A stretch of 64,000 nt of DNA from an uncultured Saprospiraceae bacterium. Its GTDB lineage: Bacteria > Bacteroidota > Bacteroidia > Chitinophagales > Saprospiraceae. Positions within the stretch are counted from its first letter, which is position 1. Each line of letters starts with the position of its first letter. Below the pieces are notes generated by a model. The model did no database searches, was not told where the DNA came from, and saw only the letters and a list, made by a program, of their open reading frames with translations. The position numbers were made by a program, and so were the translations under genes. Shown here piece after piece: positions 19,430 through 29,025 of this stretch. The stretch covers positions 1 through 64,000 of the forward strand of contig CAJQRD010000045.1 of assembly GCA_905480605.1 (NCBI GenBank), written 5' to 3'.

Positions 19430-20113
19430 ATGGAGCACACAATTGATATAAAATTCAAACTGAATGAGAGTTTATATAATCGAGATCCACAAGACACTGA
19501 TCTTGGAAGGAAGATTATCAAGCATTCTATTGAATTGATGGACGAAATTGGATTTGAAGCCTTCACATTTAAAAAGCTGGCACACAGGATTTCTTCTACA
19601 GAAAAATCAGTTTATAGGTATTTTGAAAACAAGCATTTCTTGTTGTTGTTTTTGACCTCTTGGTACTGGGAGTGGGTGCATTATTTAATATCATCAAACA
19701 CAAGAGCAATTCAAGATCCTCGTAAGCAACTCGATGTCGTAATTGAGAATATTGTTTATGCGACAAGTGAAAATTTACTAACTACATATGTTAATGAGAA
19801 CCTACTTCATAAGATAATTATCAATGAAGGTTCTAAATCTTATCACACATGTTCTGTTGATGCTGAAAATAAAGCTGGATTGTTTTTGTCCTATAAGTTA
19901 TTGGTGGAAATGGTTGTAAAGATTATTAAGAGGATCAATCCTAAATTTAAGTATGCGACAAGCTTATCAAGCAATTTGTTTGAAATGGCAAATAATCAAA
20001 TATATTTTGCTCAGCACTTACCACGCTTAACAAGCATTCAGAATTCAAAAAAATCAGAAAATGAATTGATCAAGATGCTGATTTTGTTTTCTGAGAAACT
20101 ATTATCTCCATAA
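19430..20113 (+). CDS. TetR/AcrR family transcriptional regulator
   Basis: Residues about 25-70 form a TetR-type helix-turn-helix: GRKIIKHSIELMDEIGFEAF, then FKKLAHRISSTEKSVYRYFENKHFLLL, with the YRYFxNK signature of the recognition helix end. The remaining 150 residues are alpha-helical and would sense a ligand. TetR proteins usually repress by dimer binding to a palindrome, and one lies directly upstream. The location next to a SulP/carbonic anhydrase pair suggests a role in that module or in a linked envelope response; this is inference. A 34-base gap separates the operator from the start region. Confidence 0.9.
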   Translation: MEHTIDIKFKLNESLYNRDPQDTDLGRKIIKHSIELMDEIGFEAFTFKKLAHRISSTEKSVYRYFENKHFLLLFLTSWYWEWVHYLISSNTRAIQDPRKQLDVVIENIVYATSENLLTTYVNENLLHKIIINEGSKSYHTCSVDAENKAGLFLSYKLLVEMVVKIIKRINPKFKYATSLSSNLFEMANNQIYFAQHLPRLTSIQNSKKSENELIKMLILFSEKLLSP

Positions 20114-20195
20114 AGCCTATGTATGAGGTTAGTTTTTGATGCAAAATGCCATTTGTTAAGCTTTAATAATTATTGGATGTCGTTGACCAAAAAAA

Positions 20196-20257
20196 ATAAG
20201 GCCTTACAATATTTCAAAGATCTTATTGTGATCTAATTTGTTTTTGTAAAGCCTTAT
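20196..20257. terminator. Long stem-loop between convergent tetR and proS
   Basis: ATAAGGCCTTACAA and TTGTAAAGCCTTAT match at 13 of 14 positions, and the 34-base loop holds a nested AGATC/GATCT hairpin. It sits between two converging genes and probably acts as a shared transcription barrier, although no long T run follows. Confidence 0.6.
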
Positions 20258-20284
20258 CCTATGATTATACCTGATTATATATTA

Positions 20285-21751
20285 TTAATATGCTTTGGCA
20301 AATAATACTTTTTTGTTTGATGGATTACCTGAATAGACACATTTCCCTTCAGATTCCTTTTCATCATTAGGAATGCATCTCAAAGTGGCTTTTGTAAGTT
20401 CTTTGATTTTTAATTCAGTCTCAACTGTACCATCCCAATGACATTTCACGAACCCGCCTTTTTCTTCAATTACTTTTTTGAAATCATCGAAGTTGTCAAC
20501 TTCAGTAATGTGATCATCTCTATACTTCTTTGCACGCTCAAATAGATTGTTTTGGATATTTATAAGAAGATCATCGATGTGTTGATCTATAGAATCTAAA
20601 CTGATGGACTCTTTTTCTTTGGTATCTCTTCTGGCTACTTCAACTAAATTGTTGGCTAAATCTCTCATTCCAATACCAATTCTCACAGGAACACCTTCCA
20701 TTTCATATTGAGCAAATTTAAACCCTGGACGTTTTTTGTCATCTGTGTCAACTTTTACTCTAATGCCACGATCTTTCAATTTGGCAGCAATATCATCTGC
20801 AACCTTCATGATTTCTTCACTTGGTTTTGGAATTGGAACAATTACGACTTGAGTTGGTGCCAATCTTGGAGGAATCACTAAGCCAGCATCATCAGAGTGG
20901 GTCATAATCAAGCCACCAACCAATCTTGTCGAAACACCCCACGAGGTTGCCCACACATACTCTTCTTTATTGTTACTATCAGAATACTTAACATCAAAAG
21001 CTTTTGCAAAGTTTTGTCCCAAAAAGTGAGAAGTTCCAGCTTGCAATGCTTTTCCGTCTTGCATCAATGCTTCTATTGTAAATGTGTTATCAGCACCTGC
21101 AAATCTTTCATTTTCAGATTTATATCCTTTTATAACCGGCATCGCCATATATTCTTCAGCAAATTTTGCATAAACTTCATGAATAAGCTCAGCTTCAGTA
21201 ATGGCTTCCTCTTTTGTGGCATGAGCAGTATGACCTTCCTGCCATAAAAACTCAGTAGTTCTTAAGAATGGTCTTGTTCTCATTTCCCATCTAACGACGT
21301 TCGCCCATTGATTGATCAACAATGGTAAATCTCTATATGACTGAATCCAATCTCTGTAGGTATTCCAAATAATCGTTTCGGAAGTTGGTCTTACAATCAA
21401 CTCTTCATCTAGTTTTGAAGTTGGATCGACTACGACACCTTCTCCATCAGGATTGTTCATAAGTCTGTGGTGAGTAATAACAGCACATTCTTTAGCAAAT
21501 CCTTCAACATGTTTGGCTTCTTTACTCAAAAAGCTTTTTGGTATAAATAATGGAAAGTAAGCATTGACGTGTCCAGTCTCTTTGAACATTTTGTCAAGCT
21601 GCGCTTTCATATTTTCCCATATGCCAAATCCAAGGGGTTTGATAACCATACATCCTCTTACGGCAGAATTGTCAGCCAACCCAGCTTTTTTAACAATATC
21701 ATTATACCATTGGGAATAATTGTCTTCTCTTTTTGTAATCTCTTTTGCCAT
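20285..21751 (-). CDS. proS: Prolyl-tRNA synthetase (archaeal/eukaryotic type)
   Basis: The enzyme charges tRNA-Pro with proline. It is the short form of class II ProRS (488 residues) without the inserted editing domain of E. coli ProRS. Motif 2-like [23 protein letters not shown] lies near residues 155-175, the binding-loop [19 protein letters not shown] near 270, and an anticodon-binding domain with [14 protein letters not shown] begins near 305. The C-terminal zinc-like segment has [17 protein letters not shown]. The start [20 protein letters not shown] matches the family. Confidence 0.97.
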   Translation of the reverse strand: MAKEITKREDNYSQWYNDIVKKAGLADNSAVRGCMVIKPLGFGIWENMKAQLDKMFKETGHVNAYFPLFIPKSFLSKEAKHVEGFAKECAVITHHRLMNNPDGEGVVVDPTSKLDEELIVRPTSETIIWNTYRDWIQSYRDLPLLINQWANVVRWEMRTRPFLRTTEFLWQEGHTAHATKEEAITEAELIHEVYAKFAEEYMAMPVIKGYKSENERFAGADNTFTIEALMQDGKALQAGTSHFLGQNFAKAFDVKYSDSNNKEEYVWATSWGVSTRLVGGLIMTHSDDAGLVIPPRLAPTQVVIVPIPKPSEEIMKVADDIAAKLKDRGIRVKVDTDDKKRPGFKFAQYEMEGVPVRIGIGMRDLANNLVEVARRDTKEKESISLDSIDQHIDDLLINIQNNLFERAKKYRDDHITEVDNFDDFKKVIEEKGGFVKCHWDGTVETELKIKELTKATLRCIPNDEKESEGKCVYSGNPSNKKVLFAKAY

Positions 21752-22076
21752 GAGTAGTGTTAAGAACGGCTTATTTAAACCGTTTTATATAATAAAGAAT
21801 GTAAATTTAGTACTTTCCATTGTGATCATACTAAGACTAGGTATGTGAATCGTTTCTTAATGTATGTTAAGGAACTGATAATTGTTCGGATAACAGAACT
21901 TTACTGGAATAAAATTTGTCATTATAGTTAAATGTCAAAATGTTGATTGTTTTTAAACTTTAACAAATGTTAAGTTTCTATTTAACAATTTTTAACTAAT
22001 GACCTCGGATTTTTGTAATAATTTCGAAGTGTAAGAAAAGTGAACAACATTTTATTAAAAATTAAAATTACGACAC
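21752..22076. other. Divergent intergenic region between proS and the low-complexity protein gene
   Basis: The 325 bases contain an AACGG/CCGTT short hairpin in the proS leader near 21767-21785 and AT-rich sequence. A TAATAATTTC stretch before 22077 is only close to the -7 consensus. No gene is visible. Confidence 0.45.
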
Positions 22077-23213
22077 ATGAAAAATTTATTTCTTTTAGCT
22101 TTTGCTACGGTGCTTTTCATAAGTCCAAGTCTATATGGTCAATTTGATGACTTGTATTATGATGAAGATACAGACGATACCTATTACGATGACTCTGAAT
22201 TCTCAGATGACTCGGATGTTTATGATTACTATTATGAAGATGAGGATGAATACGATGATTATGATTACTACTCTGACTATGACAATTACTACTCTTCAAG
22301 AGTAAGAAGATTCGGAAGATCAAACTTCAGAAGAATTGGATTTTACAATTCATTTGTATGTAACTCATTTTATGGTGATCCTTTCTTTAATCCATATGGA
22401 GGTTCATTCATAAGTTTGTCATTTGGCAATGGATTTTATGGAAACTCATTCTATGGAAACTCATTTTACGGAAACGGATTCTATAATCCTTACAGATATA
22501 GAAATACTTTTAATCGGTTTGGCTGGGGTGGCGGCTATTATGGAGGTCAATTTAATAACAATAGATACGGCAACGCTTGGTGCCCACCTGGAAGTGGAGG
22601 ATTCAACAATAATAACAGAGGCTATGCCAACAATATTCGTGTAACTACAAATAATCCGAAGGGAGTATATAGAGGTTCTCGTAGAGGAGGATCTAGAACT
22701 GGATCAATAGAAGGAGGAAGAATAGCTCCAAGAAGTGCAAACACTGAATTGAGAGATCCTTCAAATGCAAGGCCAGGAAAAGATGGATTGGTAAGTGGAA
22801 CAGCAAGAGGTGCAAGAACGTCTACTAGAACTTCTGAAAGAAAGTCACTGAGACCAAGAACGAAAGGCACGTCTTCTCGAACTTCTCAAAGACCTTCAAG
22901 AAAGGGAGATACAAGAACCAGTCCTCGACCTTCAAGAAGAAGTTACGAAAGAACTTCACCATCAAGAACTTCTTCTAGAACATCATCGAGAGGATCTTCA
23001 AGCCCTAGATCTTCTACTAGAAGCTCGTCTAGGAAATCATCAAGCCCTAGATCTTCATCTAGAAGTGGAGGATCAAGTTCAAGAAGTAAAATGGGTTCGT
23101 CTTCAAGAGGTAGTTCATCAAGAACTTCGTCAAGAACTTCATCAAGAAGTTCAAGTTCAAAAGGTTCATCAAGAAGTTCAAGTCGTAGTTCTTCTCCTAG
23201 AAAAAAAGGATAA
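22077..23213 (+). CDS. Secreted tripartite low-complexity protein (acidic, Gly/Asn/Tyr repeat, Arg/Ser tail)
   Basis: I do not recognise a family. The signal peptide (MKNLFLLAFATVLFISPSLYG) is clear. Residues about 22-78 are almost entirely Asp, Glu, Tyr and Ser, with a very acidic DDLYYDEDTDDTYYDD-type sequence. Residues about 90-190 are rich in Gly, Asn, Phe and Tyr with three FYGN-containing repeats (FYGNSFYGNSFYGNGFYNP). From about 225 to 378 the protein is nearly all Ser, Arg, Thr, with Pro, Gly, Lys, ending SSPRKKG. The net effect is a negative N-half and a strongly positive C-tail. It could bind polymers, minerals or surfaces, but that is speculation. A terminator follows. Confidence 0.75.
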   Translation: MKNLFLLAFATVLFISPSLYGQFDDLYYDEDTDDTYYDDSEFSDDSDVYDYYYEDEDEYDDYDYYSDYDNYYSSRVRRFGRSNFRRIGFYNSFVCNSFYGDPFFNPYGGSFISLSFGNGFYGNSFYGNSFYGNGFYNPYRYRNTFNRFGWGGGYYGGQFNNNRYGNAWCPPGSGGFNNNNRGYANNIRVTTNNPKGVYRGSRRGGSRTGSIEGGRIAPRSANTELRDPSNARPGKDGLVSGTARGARTSTRTSERKSLRPRTKGTSSRTSQRPSRKGDTRTSPRPSRRSYERTSPSRTSSRTSSRGSSSPRSSTRSSSRKSSSPRSSSRSGGSSSRSKMGSSSRGSSSRTSSRTSSRSSSSKGSSRSSSRSSSPRKKG

Positions 23214-23242
23214 TATATATAGCTAAAGAAATAAGATATACA

Positions 23243-23278
23243 AAAGGTGGGCGTCATTAGTGGTCCACCTTTTTTTTG
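23243..23278 (+). terminator. Rho-independent terminator
   Basis: AAGGTGG pairs with CCACCTT, loop about 12 bases, followed by eight T residues. It ends the low-complexity protein transcript. Confidence 0.85.
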
Positions 23279-23343
23279 CCCAAAATGAAGCTCTATTTAA
23301 TCATAAAACTTTCAATTAGGCAATAAACATTAAAAAGCATTTG

Positions 23344-23351
23344 TAATTTTG
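23344..23351 (+). promoter_or_regulatory. Candidate -7 box for the FadL-like gene
   Basis: TAATTTTG fits TAnnTTTG and lies 32 bases before the ATG at 23384. A -33 TTG is not evident. Confidence 0.4.
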
Positions 23352-23383
23352 ACTCGAATGTTAGGTAAGATAAATCAACAACA

Positions 23384-24865
23384 ATGAAAAAAATATCAAC
23401 AATCATATACATGATTCTAGTGACGGTTGGAGTAACTGCTCAATCCTTAACAGATGCCGTTAGGTACTCTACTTTGATTCCCGGGGGAACAGCAAGAGCA
23501 ATGGGTGTGGGAGGTTCCTTTGGCGCTATGGGAGGTGATTTTGGTGTATTGACCATAAATCCTGCAGGAATTGCAGACTTTAGATTAAGTGACTTGAGTT
23601 TCTCATTTTCTTTTAATGGAGGAAATACGGCTTCAACTATGAATGGTGGAAGCAGATTGAAGACGAACCATACAAATGAACCAATTTTAGAGAATATTGG
23701 TATTGTGTTTCATGCACGACCTACAGGGAGCTCATTGGTGACAAGTAACCTTGCTATTGGATTAGTCCAATACAATAATTTTAGACAAAATATTGGATAT
23801 GAGGGTATTTCAACTGGCAGTATTACTGAAAGGTTTGCTCAAGTAGCCAATGGAATATCCCCCGATTTCTTCGATCCTTTTGAAGCAACGCTTGCATATG
23901 AAGCGGGTGCAATTTATGACTTTGATGAAGATTTGATTTATGAAACCGATTTAGGTCAAGCAGATGAAGTTTTTAAGTCGCAGGACATTTCAAGATCAGG
24001 TAAGATTAATGAATTGGCAATTGCATGGGCAGGGAAATTTAATAATAATTTACAGCTTGGACTTGGTATTGGAATACCATTTATATCATTTGAAGAAAAC
24101 AAAGTTTACCAAGAACGAGCTCTTAATGATGATGTGGAATTTGATGAATTGACCTTTAGTGAGGTTTTGGCAACATCAGGAACTGGATTTAATTTTAAAT
24201 TAGGAGCAGGTTATACGATAGAAAAAACGATCAGATTAGGATTGGCATACCAAAGTCCTACTTATTTTGGGTTAGATGATAATTATGAAAATAATTTGTC
24301 ATACGCATTTACAACATCTGAGGGATCTGAAAGCATATCAAGTAGATCACCTGACGGCAGATTTGAGTATAAACTAACGACGCCCTCAAGGTTAACGGGA
24401 AGTATAGGGGCTATTATAAAAACCCCTTCAATAAAGGGTTTTGTCAATCTTGATGCACAATACATCAATTATAAAAGCAATAGTTTTAATCTGACGTCTA
24501 ATAACAATGATCCTGGTGAACTGGCATATGAAAGAGAAATAAATACTGAGATTGAAAATGAGCTCCAATCTGCTGTTAATTTGAATCTAGGTGGTGAGTT
24601 GGCTTTTGAAAAATTCAGAGTTCGAGCTGGCCTAGGAATGGTTGGTTCTCCTTATGCTGGAGATGGGATTTCGAACTTTGATAATATTTACTCTTTAGGA
24701 GGTGGATTTAGAGGAGATAAATTTTACATTGATTTTGCATTTCAACAAAGAGGGCTTAGTCAAGGATATTCACCTTATCAAGTTATAGATGAAGAACGAA
24801 ACCAACTCATTGTTAATGAGACCAGTATCAACAAGGTAATATTTACCGTAGGCTTTAAATTATAG
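23384..24865 (+). CDS. FadL/OmpP1-like outer membrane protein
   Basis: The signal peptide ends near VTAQ. The mature start SLTDAVRYSTLIPGGTARAMGVGGSFGAMGGDFGVLTINPAGIA is the hallmark N-terminal plug of FadL-type beta-barrels in Bacteroidota, which carry hydrophobic compounds across the outer membrane. The rest is beta-rich with long loops and ends with an aromatic-rich terminal strand (NKVIFTVGFKL). Length of 493 residues is typical. No operon partner is obvious. A hydrocarbon-related role would fit the AlkB gene 3 kb away, but the link is only proximity. Confidence 0.85.
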   Translation: MKKISTIIYMILVTVGVTAQSLTDAVRYSTLIPGGTARAMGVGGSFGAMGGDFGVLTINPAGIADFRLSDLSFSFSFNGGNTASTMNGGSRLKTNHTNEPILENIGIVFHARPTGSSLVTSNLAIGLVQYNNFRQNIGYEGISTGSITERFAQVANGISPDFFDPFEATLAYEAGAIYDFDEDLIYETDLGQADEVFKSQDISRSGKINELAIAWAGKFNNNLQLGLGIGIPFISFEENKVYQERALNDDVEFDELTFSEVLATSGTGFNFKLGAGYTIEKTIRLGLAYQSPTYFGLDDNYENNLSYAFTTSEGSESISSRSPDGRFEYKLTTPSRLTGSIGAIIKTPSIKGFVNLDAQYINYKSNSFNLTSNNNDPGELAYEREINTEIENELQSAVNLNLGGELAFEKFRVRAGLGMVGSPYAGDGISNFDNIYSLGGGFRGDKFYIDFAFQQRGLSQGYSPYQVIDEERNQLIVNETSINKVIFTVGFKL

Positions 24866-25041
24866 AGATATTAAATATAAAGAAAGCAACTCTTAATTTT
24901 TGGAACAAAATCGAAAGATCAGGTAAACTAAAATAACGCGGAATCAAGAGGTCGATTTTGTCACAGCTTTACTTTATTGTATAGCAATCATGGTTTTTTT
25001 TGTAAATTCGGTTGCTACTAATTTAACTGTAACTAATTATT

Positions 25042-25881
25042 ATGTTTGGACGTCAAAACAATCCTTATGGAGGCCAAAGAGGCCAAAGAGGCCGAAGAGG
25101 GGGAAAGAGTATATGGGGTATGTTGGTTATATTTTTATTGATGGGCGGTTTTTATGTGTTTAAATACCTTTCAACTTCTCAAGTGAACGAAATAACGGGG
25201 GAAAAGCAGTTTATTAGCTTGTCACCTGAGCAAGAAGTAGCCATCGGTTTGCAAAGTGCACCCTCAATGGTTCAACAACATGGAGGCTTACATCCTGATC
25301 AAGAGGCACAACAATTTGTAGATCAAATAGGTGAGAAGCTTGTTAATAGCACCGTTGTAAGACAATCAGGATATCGATATGATTTTCACCTCTTGGCTGA
25401 TCCGAATGTTGTTAATGCATTTGCATTACCGGGTGGACAAGTGTTTATAACTGCGGCACTATTTTCAAAACTTCAGAATGAACATCAATTGGCAGGTGTA
25501 CTGGGTCATGAAATTGGTCATGTTATTCATAGACATGGAGCTGAGCGAATTGCAAAGATGGAATTGACAAAAGGCTTAACTGGTGCAGCTGTTATTGCCT
25601 CAGGGGATTATGGTACAGCGCAGGCTGCACAAATGATTGGAAACTTGATCAATATGAAATACGGTCGTGATCAAGAGTTGGAATCTGATGATTGGGGCAT
25701 CCGTTTGATGCTGGAAGCTGGGTTTGAACCATTGGAAATGATAAAAGTGATGGACATACTTGAAGAAGCATCAGGAGGTGGAAAAAGGCAACCAGAATTT
25801 CAAAGCTCTCACCCAAGTCCAGAAAATAGACGAGAAAAAATTAGAGAGGCTGTACAACGATACAGAGGTACGATGAACTAG
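25042..25881 (+). CDS. Membrane-anchored M48 family metallopeptidase
   Basis: M48 peptidases are zinc enzymes of the HtpX/Oma1/BepA type. The zinc motif HEIGH lies near residues 156-160 (LGHEIGHVIHRHG), and the third ligand Glu is in RDQELESDDWG near 214. Before these, VVNAFALPGGQVFITAALF is the conserved edge strand of the family. The N-terminus is unusual: a basic Gly-rich stretch (GGQRGQRGRRGGKS) then one TM helix (IWGMLVIFLLMGGFYVFKYL). The catalytic domain would face the periplasm. A BI-1 protein gene follows by 52 bases. Confidence 0.92.
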   Translation: MFGRQNNPYGGQRGQRGRRGGKSIWGMLVIFLLMGGFYVFKYLSTSQVNEITGEKQFISLSPEQEVAIGLQSAPSMVQQHGGLHPDQEAQQFVDQIGEKLVNSTVVRQSGYRYDFHLLADPNVVNAFALPGGQVFITAALFSKLQNEHQLAGVLGHEIGHVIHRHGAERIAKMELTKGLTGAAVIASGDYGTAQAAQMIGNLINMKYGRDQELESDDWGIRLMLEAGFEPLEMIKVMDILEEASGGGKRQPEFQSSHPSPENRREKIREAVQRYRGTMN

Positions 25882-25933
25882 GTATACGATTCTTGTGTTA
25901 TAACATTGAATAATTATTGAACAAAAATAAAAT

Positions 25934-26695
25934 ATGAATTTATCAAGATTTAATAAATCATCAAATCCAATGATGAAAAATAGAAGTTTTGCTAAGGCAG
26001 AGTCTTTAGAAACCCGTACTGGAGGACCTTATTTGGCCTCAGAAGGACAGATGACAGTGGCTGGTGCAGTTAACAAAACATTTATTTTGGTAGCTATTAC
26101 GATGGTGGCATTCGCTTATGGATACGTTGCTGCCAATCCGATATTTATAATGGGTGGTTTACTTGCTGGTATTGCTGTGTATTTATATACATCGTTTAGA
26201 CCACATCACGCTCCATATACAGCACCGGTTTATGCAATTGTCGAAGGATTGTTCATTGGTAGTATTTCTGTCATGTACGCAGGCGTTTATGATGGTATTG
26301 TCTTTCAGGCGGGGAGTTTGACTTTGGCAACTTTATTGGCAATGCTAATGATCTATAAATCTGGACTTATTAAAGTTACAAAAAGCTTTAGAGCAGGCGT
26401 TACAATGGCAGTAGGAGCTATTATGATGGTTTACCTTGTACAGTTTATTGGGAATTTTGTAGGTTTTAGCATTCCGTATTTATTTTCAGGTGGAACATTT
26501 GCTATAGTAGGTTGTGTAGTAATCTTAGGGGTTGCCGCATTAAACTTGTTACTTGATTTTGACAACTTCGATAAAGGCGAAGAAATGGGCGCTCCCAAAT
26601 ACATGGAATGGTATTATGGAATGGGCTTATTGTTTACACTAATTTGGCTTTATGTTGAGTTTTTGAGATTGTTGTCTTATTTAAATAGAGATTAA
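25934..26695 (+). CDS. Bax inhibitor-1/YccA family membrane protein
   Basis: The soluble start ends with GPYLASEGQMTVAGAVNKTFILVAI, after which seven hydrophobic segments follow, the layout of the UPF0005/BI-1 family. The last segments include LNLLLDFDNFDKGEEMGAPKYMEWYYGMGLLFTLIWLYVEFLRLL split over several helices. In E. coli YccA regulates the FtsH protease; BI-1 relatives are calcium-leak channels. The adjacent M48 protease makes a role in membrane protein quality control plausible. A terminator follows directly. Confidence 0.9.
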   Translation: MNLSRFNKSSNPMMKNRSFAKAESLETRTGGPYLASEGQMTVAGAVNKTFILVAITMVAFAYGYVAANPIFIMGGLLAGIAVYLYTSFRPHHAPYTAPVYAIVEGLFIGSISVMYAGVYDGIVFQAGSLTLATLLAMLMIYKSGLIKVTKSFRAGVTMAVGAIMMVYLVQFIGNFVGFSIPYLFSGGTFAIVGCVVILGVAALNLLLDFDNFDKGEEMGAPKYMEWYYGMGLLFTLIWLYVEFLRLLSYLNRD

Positions 26696-26720
26696 AACAA
26701 GAAAATTTTATAAAAAATCA

Positions 26721-26754
26721 AAGGGCTGACAGTTTTGTCAGCCCTTTTTTATTT
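26721..26754 (+). terminator. Rho-independent terminator after the M48/BI-1 pair
   Basis: AAGGGCTGACA pairs with TGTCAGCCCTT around a TTTT-rich loop, followed by a T run. Confidence 0.9.
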
Positions 26755-27015
26755 AGTTTTTACTGCAAAGTACATTGCAGTTTATTTTTTAAGAACTTAA
26801 AACCAGGTACTTATGCATGATTCAAAATATATATATGATTATTTACCATGTCATTTATAGTCGCTTCGCGTGATATTTATTCCAGCATTACTGTCTTACA
26901 TTTGTATTGTCGCTGTTAATAAGTGATCGATTGATAAAAAGATTTGATGTTCTTTAAGGGGGAATAACAAATTTAAACTATCAAGTTTTATTAAGTGGTT
27001 AAAAATGTTAAAGTC

Positions 27016-27390
27016 ATGAAAGTATTAATTTTAAACACGGTTTTGTTCTTGAGTGCATTGAGCACTGTTTCTGCATCTTCTGATCCACTAGATGCACTTA
27101 AATTAATTTCTTCTGCTAAGGTGGTGGTTTCATTAAATGATGTTGGCCAACTGGATATGTTTAAAGAAGCTAGCTTCATTCAACAAGCCAACGCAATTAA
27201 ATTTGAGACAAAATCTAAGATGAAGTTTATTCAAGTTTTTGACTCTTCAGGTACTATGATTTATCAATTGCCTGTGAGATCAACGAAAGTTCGGGTAAGC
27301 AAATCTTTATTCTCAAAAGGAGATTATAAGTTAGGATTCGTGTTAGAAAATGAAAATGATATCTTATTTACAAACCTTACGGTTAACTAG
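27016..27390 (+). CDS. Small secreted protein, paralogue of the 29026 gene
   Basis: From the ATG at 27016 a signal peptide (MKVLILNTVLFLSALSTVSA) is followed by about 100 residues of beta-rich sequence: VVVSLNDVGQLDMF, AIKFETKSKMKFIQVFDSSG, RVSKSLFSKGDYKLGFVLEN, LFTNLTVN. The late part resembles the fold of a T9SS type A C-terminal domain (a VFDSSG strand, then a KGDYxLG turn, then a final strand), but here it is the whole mature protein. The gene at 29026 encodes a clear paralogue. The function is unknown. A GTG 21 bases upstream opens the frame but gives a poor signal peptide, so ATG is chosen. Confidence 0.7.
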   Translation: MKVLILNTVLFLSALSTVSASSDPLDALKLISSAKVVVSLNDVGQLDMFKEASFIQQANAIKFETKSKMKFIQVFDSSGTMIYQLPVRSTKVRVSKSLFSKGDYKLGFVLENENDILFTNLTVN

Positions 27391-27499
27391 TATTTGAATT
27401 AATTATTGTTAAAGTCAAATAATTTTAAGGGGTTAAGGGAAAAATTACCGATTATCATAAAAGGTAAAATTCTATACTAGATTAAAGAATGAGATTTCA

Positions 27500-27532
27500 G
27501 AAGGTCAGCAGGGGTGCTGGCCTTTTTTTTTA
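27500..27532 (+). terminator. Rho-independent terminator
   Basis: AAGGTCAGCA pairs with TGCTGGCCTT around a short GGGG loop and is followed by a T run. It separates the small secreted protein gene from alkB. Confidence 0.88.
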
Positions 27533-27587
27533 TTTCATATCATTCTATATTCTTACTTTAAGTTTATTTTTGTAACTTAGTTTCAGT

Positions 27588-28628
27588 ATGAAAATTAGTG
27601 ATATAAAATATTTAGCTTCTTTTATTATTCCTGTTTTGATTTTTGTAGGTTTGAAATATGAAAGTTTCTTTTCTTATTCAGCAGTTCTGTTTGCTTTTCT
27701 TGTTGTACCAACTTTAGAACCTATTTTCAAGTCTTCAACATATAATCTTAATGAAGAAGAAAAAGCTAACAAACTAACTTCACACTTTTTCGATTTAATC
27801 TTATTTTTAAATATTCCGCTGATTTATATTTCACTTTACTGGTTGGGAGTTAAAATATCAAGTTGTCATCTTTCAAGTTTTGAAACTGTAGGATATGTTT
27901 TGTCCTTCGGTACATTTTTAGGGGCAAGTGGAATTAATGTAGCTCATGAATTAGGTCATAAGGATCATATCTTTTCTAAAGTTTCTGCAGTATTACTTTT
28001 GATACCCTCTTTGTATACCCATTTTATAATTGAACACAATCGTGGGCATCATAAAAACGTAGCTACACCTAAAGATCCAGCAACCGCTAGAAAAAATGAA
28101 TTGCTTTATACATTTTGGATAAGATCAATTGTTGGATCGTATATCAACGCTTGGAAACTTGAATTTAAACGACTTGATAAAAGCAATTTACCAGGCTGGC
28201 ATTTTTCAAATTTAATGTTTTTGTTTTTGGGTATTCAATTTCTGTATCTGTTCGTTCTATGGTTACTATTTGGGTTTAAGACTATGATTATTTTAATAAC
28301 CATAGCTGCTTTAAGTTTTGTGTTTTTAGAAACCATAAATTACGTGGAGCATTATGGATTAATGCGGAAGCAGTTACCTTCTGGTAGATACGAAAGAGTA
28401 ATGCCTAAACATTCATGGAATTCAAATCATTATCTTGGTAGAATAATACTATATGAATTAACAAGGCATTCTGACCACCATTATTTGGCCAATAAAAAAT
28501 ACCAAGTGCTTGATCATCATAACGAATCTCCTCAGTTACCTTTTGGCTATCCTATATCTATGTTGGTAAGTCTTTGTCCCCCGCTTTGGTTTCGTATTAT
28601 GAATTCAAAATTGGAAAGTATTGATTAA
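27588..28628 (+). CDS. alkB: AlkB-type alkane 1-monooxygenase (membrane non-haem di-iron)
   Basis: AlkB hydroxylates the end carbon of medium-chain alkanes with a di-iron centre held by histidines, inside the inner membrane. All boxes are seen: VAHELGHKDH near 120, IEHNRGHHKN near 149, the NYVEHYG signature near 250, and ELTRHSDHHYL near 290. Six hydrophobic segments surround these. Length of 346 residues is short of Pseudomonas AlkB but normal for marine Bacteroidota. No rubredoxin gene is adjacent, so electrons must come from elsewhere. A -7 box TATTTTTG lies at 27565-27572. The flanking paralogue pair is unusual. Confidence 0.92.
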   Translation: MKISDIKYLASFIIPVLIFVGLKYESFFSYSAVLFAFLVVPTLEPIFKSSTYNLNEEEKANKLTSHFFDLILFLNIPLIYISLYWLGVKISSCHLSSFETVGYVLSFGTFLGASGINVAHELGHKDHIFSKVSAVLLLIPSLYTHFIIEHNRGHHKNVATPKDPATARKNELLYTFWIRSIVGSYINAWKLEFKRLDKSNLPGWHFSNLMFLFLGIQFLYLFVLWLLFGFKTMIILITIAALSFVFLETINYVEHYGLMRKQLPSGRYERVMPKHSWNSNHYLGRIILYELTRHSDHHYLANKKYQVLDHHNESPQLPFGYPISMLVSLCPPLWFRIMNSKLESID

Positions 28629-29025
28629 TTGATATCGTGTATTTACCATATATACTTATTACTGTATTTACAAAATGGAATAATTTGAGTTGATAATAAT
28701 TTGACGTCAAATTGGCATTTATGCAATTAATATTATTGAAAAACCTAAACTTTCGGGGCTTTTCATTGGTAAACTACCTTGTGTTTCTGTTGTAGTTGCA
28801 TGATTTATAATTAATTATATATTCTTTTTAATTCATATGTAATTAAGTCATGTGTCTATCATTATTATATTAGAGATTACATTTAACTTATTTTGGAATT
28901 AACTTTGCACTAGAATATTTATTAAAGAGTGTTTTGTTGGCTAAGCTATATTTTTAATTTATACGTAGTCCAAATCCTGTTTATTGATGGCTAATTGTAT
29001 TATTAAATCAATAGTTTTTAAAACC
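28629..29025. other. Intergenic region without a recognised gene
   Basis: About 397 AT-rich bases after alkB. A TAACTTTG at 28900-28907 fits the -7 consensus for the following gene. No tRNA, repeat or open frame of use is seen. Confidence 0.5.

Noticed and set aside
22943-23257. Minus-strand frame rich in Leu, Glu and Asp
   Set aside because: It is the reverse of the Arg/Ser-rich tail of the 22077 gene; its Leu/Asp/Glu composition follows from the codons AGA/TCA read backwards, and there is no signal peptide or start signal.
26888-26900. TTACTGTCTT, a half-site match to the TetR palindrome
   Set aside because: Only ten bases match and the partner arm is absent; chance is likely.
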